Part shown: piece after piece, positions 5,258 through 5,423 of the stretch
Layout of the letters: every line of letters begins with the position of its first letter
Position numbering within the stretch: the first letter of the stretch is position 1
DNA from: Nitrospirota bacterium
Lineage (GTDB): Bacteria > Nitrospirota > Nitrospiria > Nitrospirales > Nitrospiraceae
Assembly: GCA_016222925.1 (NCBI GenBank)
Contig: JACRQB010000224.1
Location: 1-5,423, forward strand
Reading direction: 5' to 3'
DNA: 5,423 nt
Made by a program: the position numbers and the translations under genes
The notes under the pieces: model-generated
What the model was told of the DNA's origin: nothing
What the model saw: the letters and a program-made list of their open reading frames with translations, nothing else
Database searches by the model: none

Positions 5258-5423
5258 CTACGCAGTGTCAATTTCTTTTCTCGCCCTCCGAAACACCGCG
5301 TGAAACATCGAACGGGTCAATTTCCCGGTAAAGGTGTTTTGTTGGCTAGGGTGATAGGACCCTAGCAGGATCACGCCCCACGGTAAGCGATAGGCGACTC
5401 CATGGCCGAATTTTGGAACTGGC
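5258..5423 (-). CDS. uracil-DNA glycosylase, family 5 (UdgB-type), C-terminal part
   Basis: The last 54 codons of a gene that enters from the right edge and stops at TAG (5260-5258). The translation contains WGVILLGSYHPSQQNTFTGK and then LTRSMFHAVFRRAR. The SYHPSQQNTFTG block is the C-terminal active-site motif (HPS type) characteristic of family 5 uracil-DNA glycosylases, followed by their usual LTxxMFxxVFxRAR helix. These iron-sulfur enzymes remove uracil, and in studied members also hypoxanthine and other deaminated bases, from DNA to start base excision repair. The N-terminal motif and the cluster cysteines lie outside the window and cannot be checked. The gene is convergent with the transaldolase gene. 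The family call is firm; the gene is partial only because of the window edge. Confidence 0.9.
   Translation of the reverse strand, partial: PVPKFGHGVAYRLPWGVILLGSYHPSQQNTFTGKLTRSMFHAVFRRARKEIDTA

Overview
This window looks like chromosomal DNA from a Nitrospira-like bacterium (phylum Nitrospirota). That is an inference from gene order, moderately high GC content, and a small CxxC zinc-ribbon protein of a style I associate with that group. No marker gene here proves it. Most of the window is ordinary metabolism and small envelope or metal-site proteins. I see no phage genes, insertion sequences, CRISPR arrays or RNA genes.

Positions 1-3151 hold a compact plus-strand amino-acid cluster. It begins with the last codons of an upstream gene (possibly argH) that overlaps an LptM-like small lipoprotein by ATGA. 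Then follow lysA (diaminopimelate decarboxylase), dapA (4-hydroxy-tetrahydrodipicolinate synthase) and dapB (4-hydroxy-tetrahydrodipicolinate reductase). dapA and dapB catalyse the two steps that commit aspartate semialdehyde to diaminopimelate, and lysA converts meso-diaminopimelate to lysine. The middle steps of the pathway are not in the window. The striking point is that dapA is broken as written. About 127 bases are missing after codon 60 and the rest of the gene is in another frame. This is either a real lesion in a normally essential gene or an assembly error.

Positions 3152-4020 are an accessory-looking stretch. A weak minus-strand ORF (3253-3573) and a short minus-strand zinc-ribbon gene (3518-3670) sit head to head with a plus-strand gene (3678-3950) for a membrane-anchored Cys-motif protein. 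The two divergent start codons are only 7 bases apart.

Positions 4021-5151 hold a small minus-strand lipoprotein gene (BamE-like look) and a divergent plus-strand gene of the small transaldolase / fructose-6-phosphate aldolase family. The 171-base gap between their start codons carries two good sigma70-type promoters back to back. Active-site residues favour true transaldolase activity.

The window ends with the C-terminal 54 residues of a family 5 uracil-DNA glycosylase on the minus strand, convergent with the transaldolase gene.
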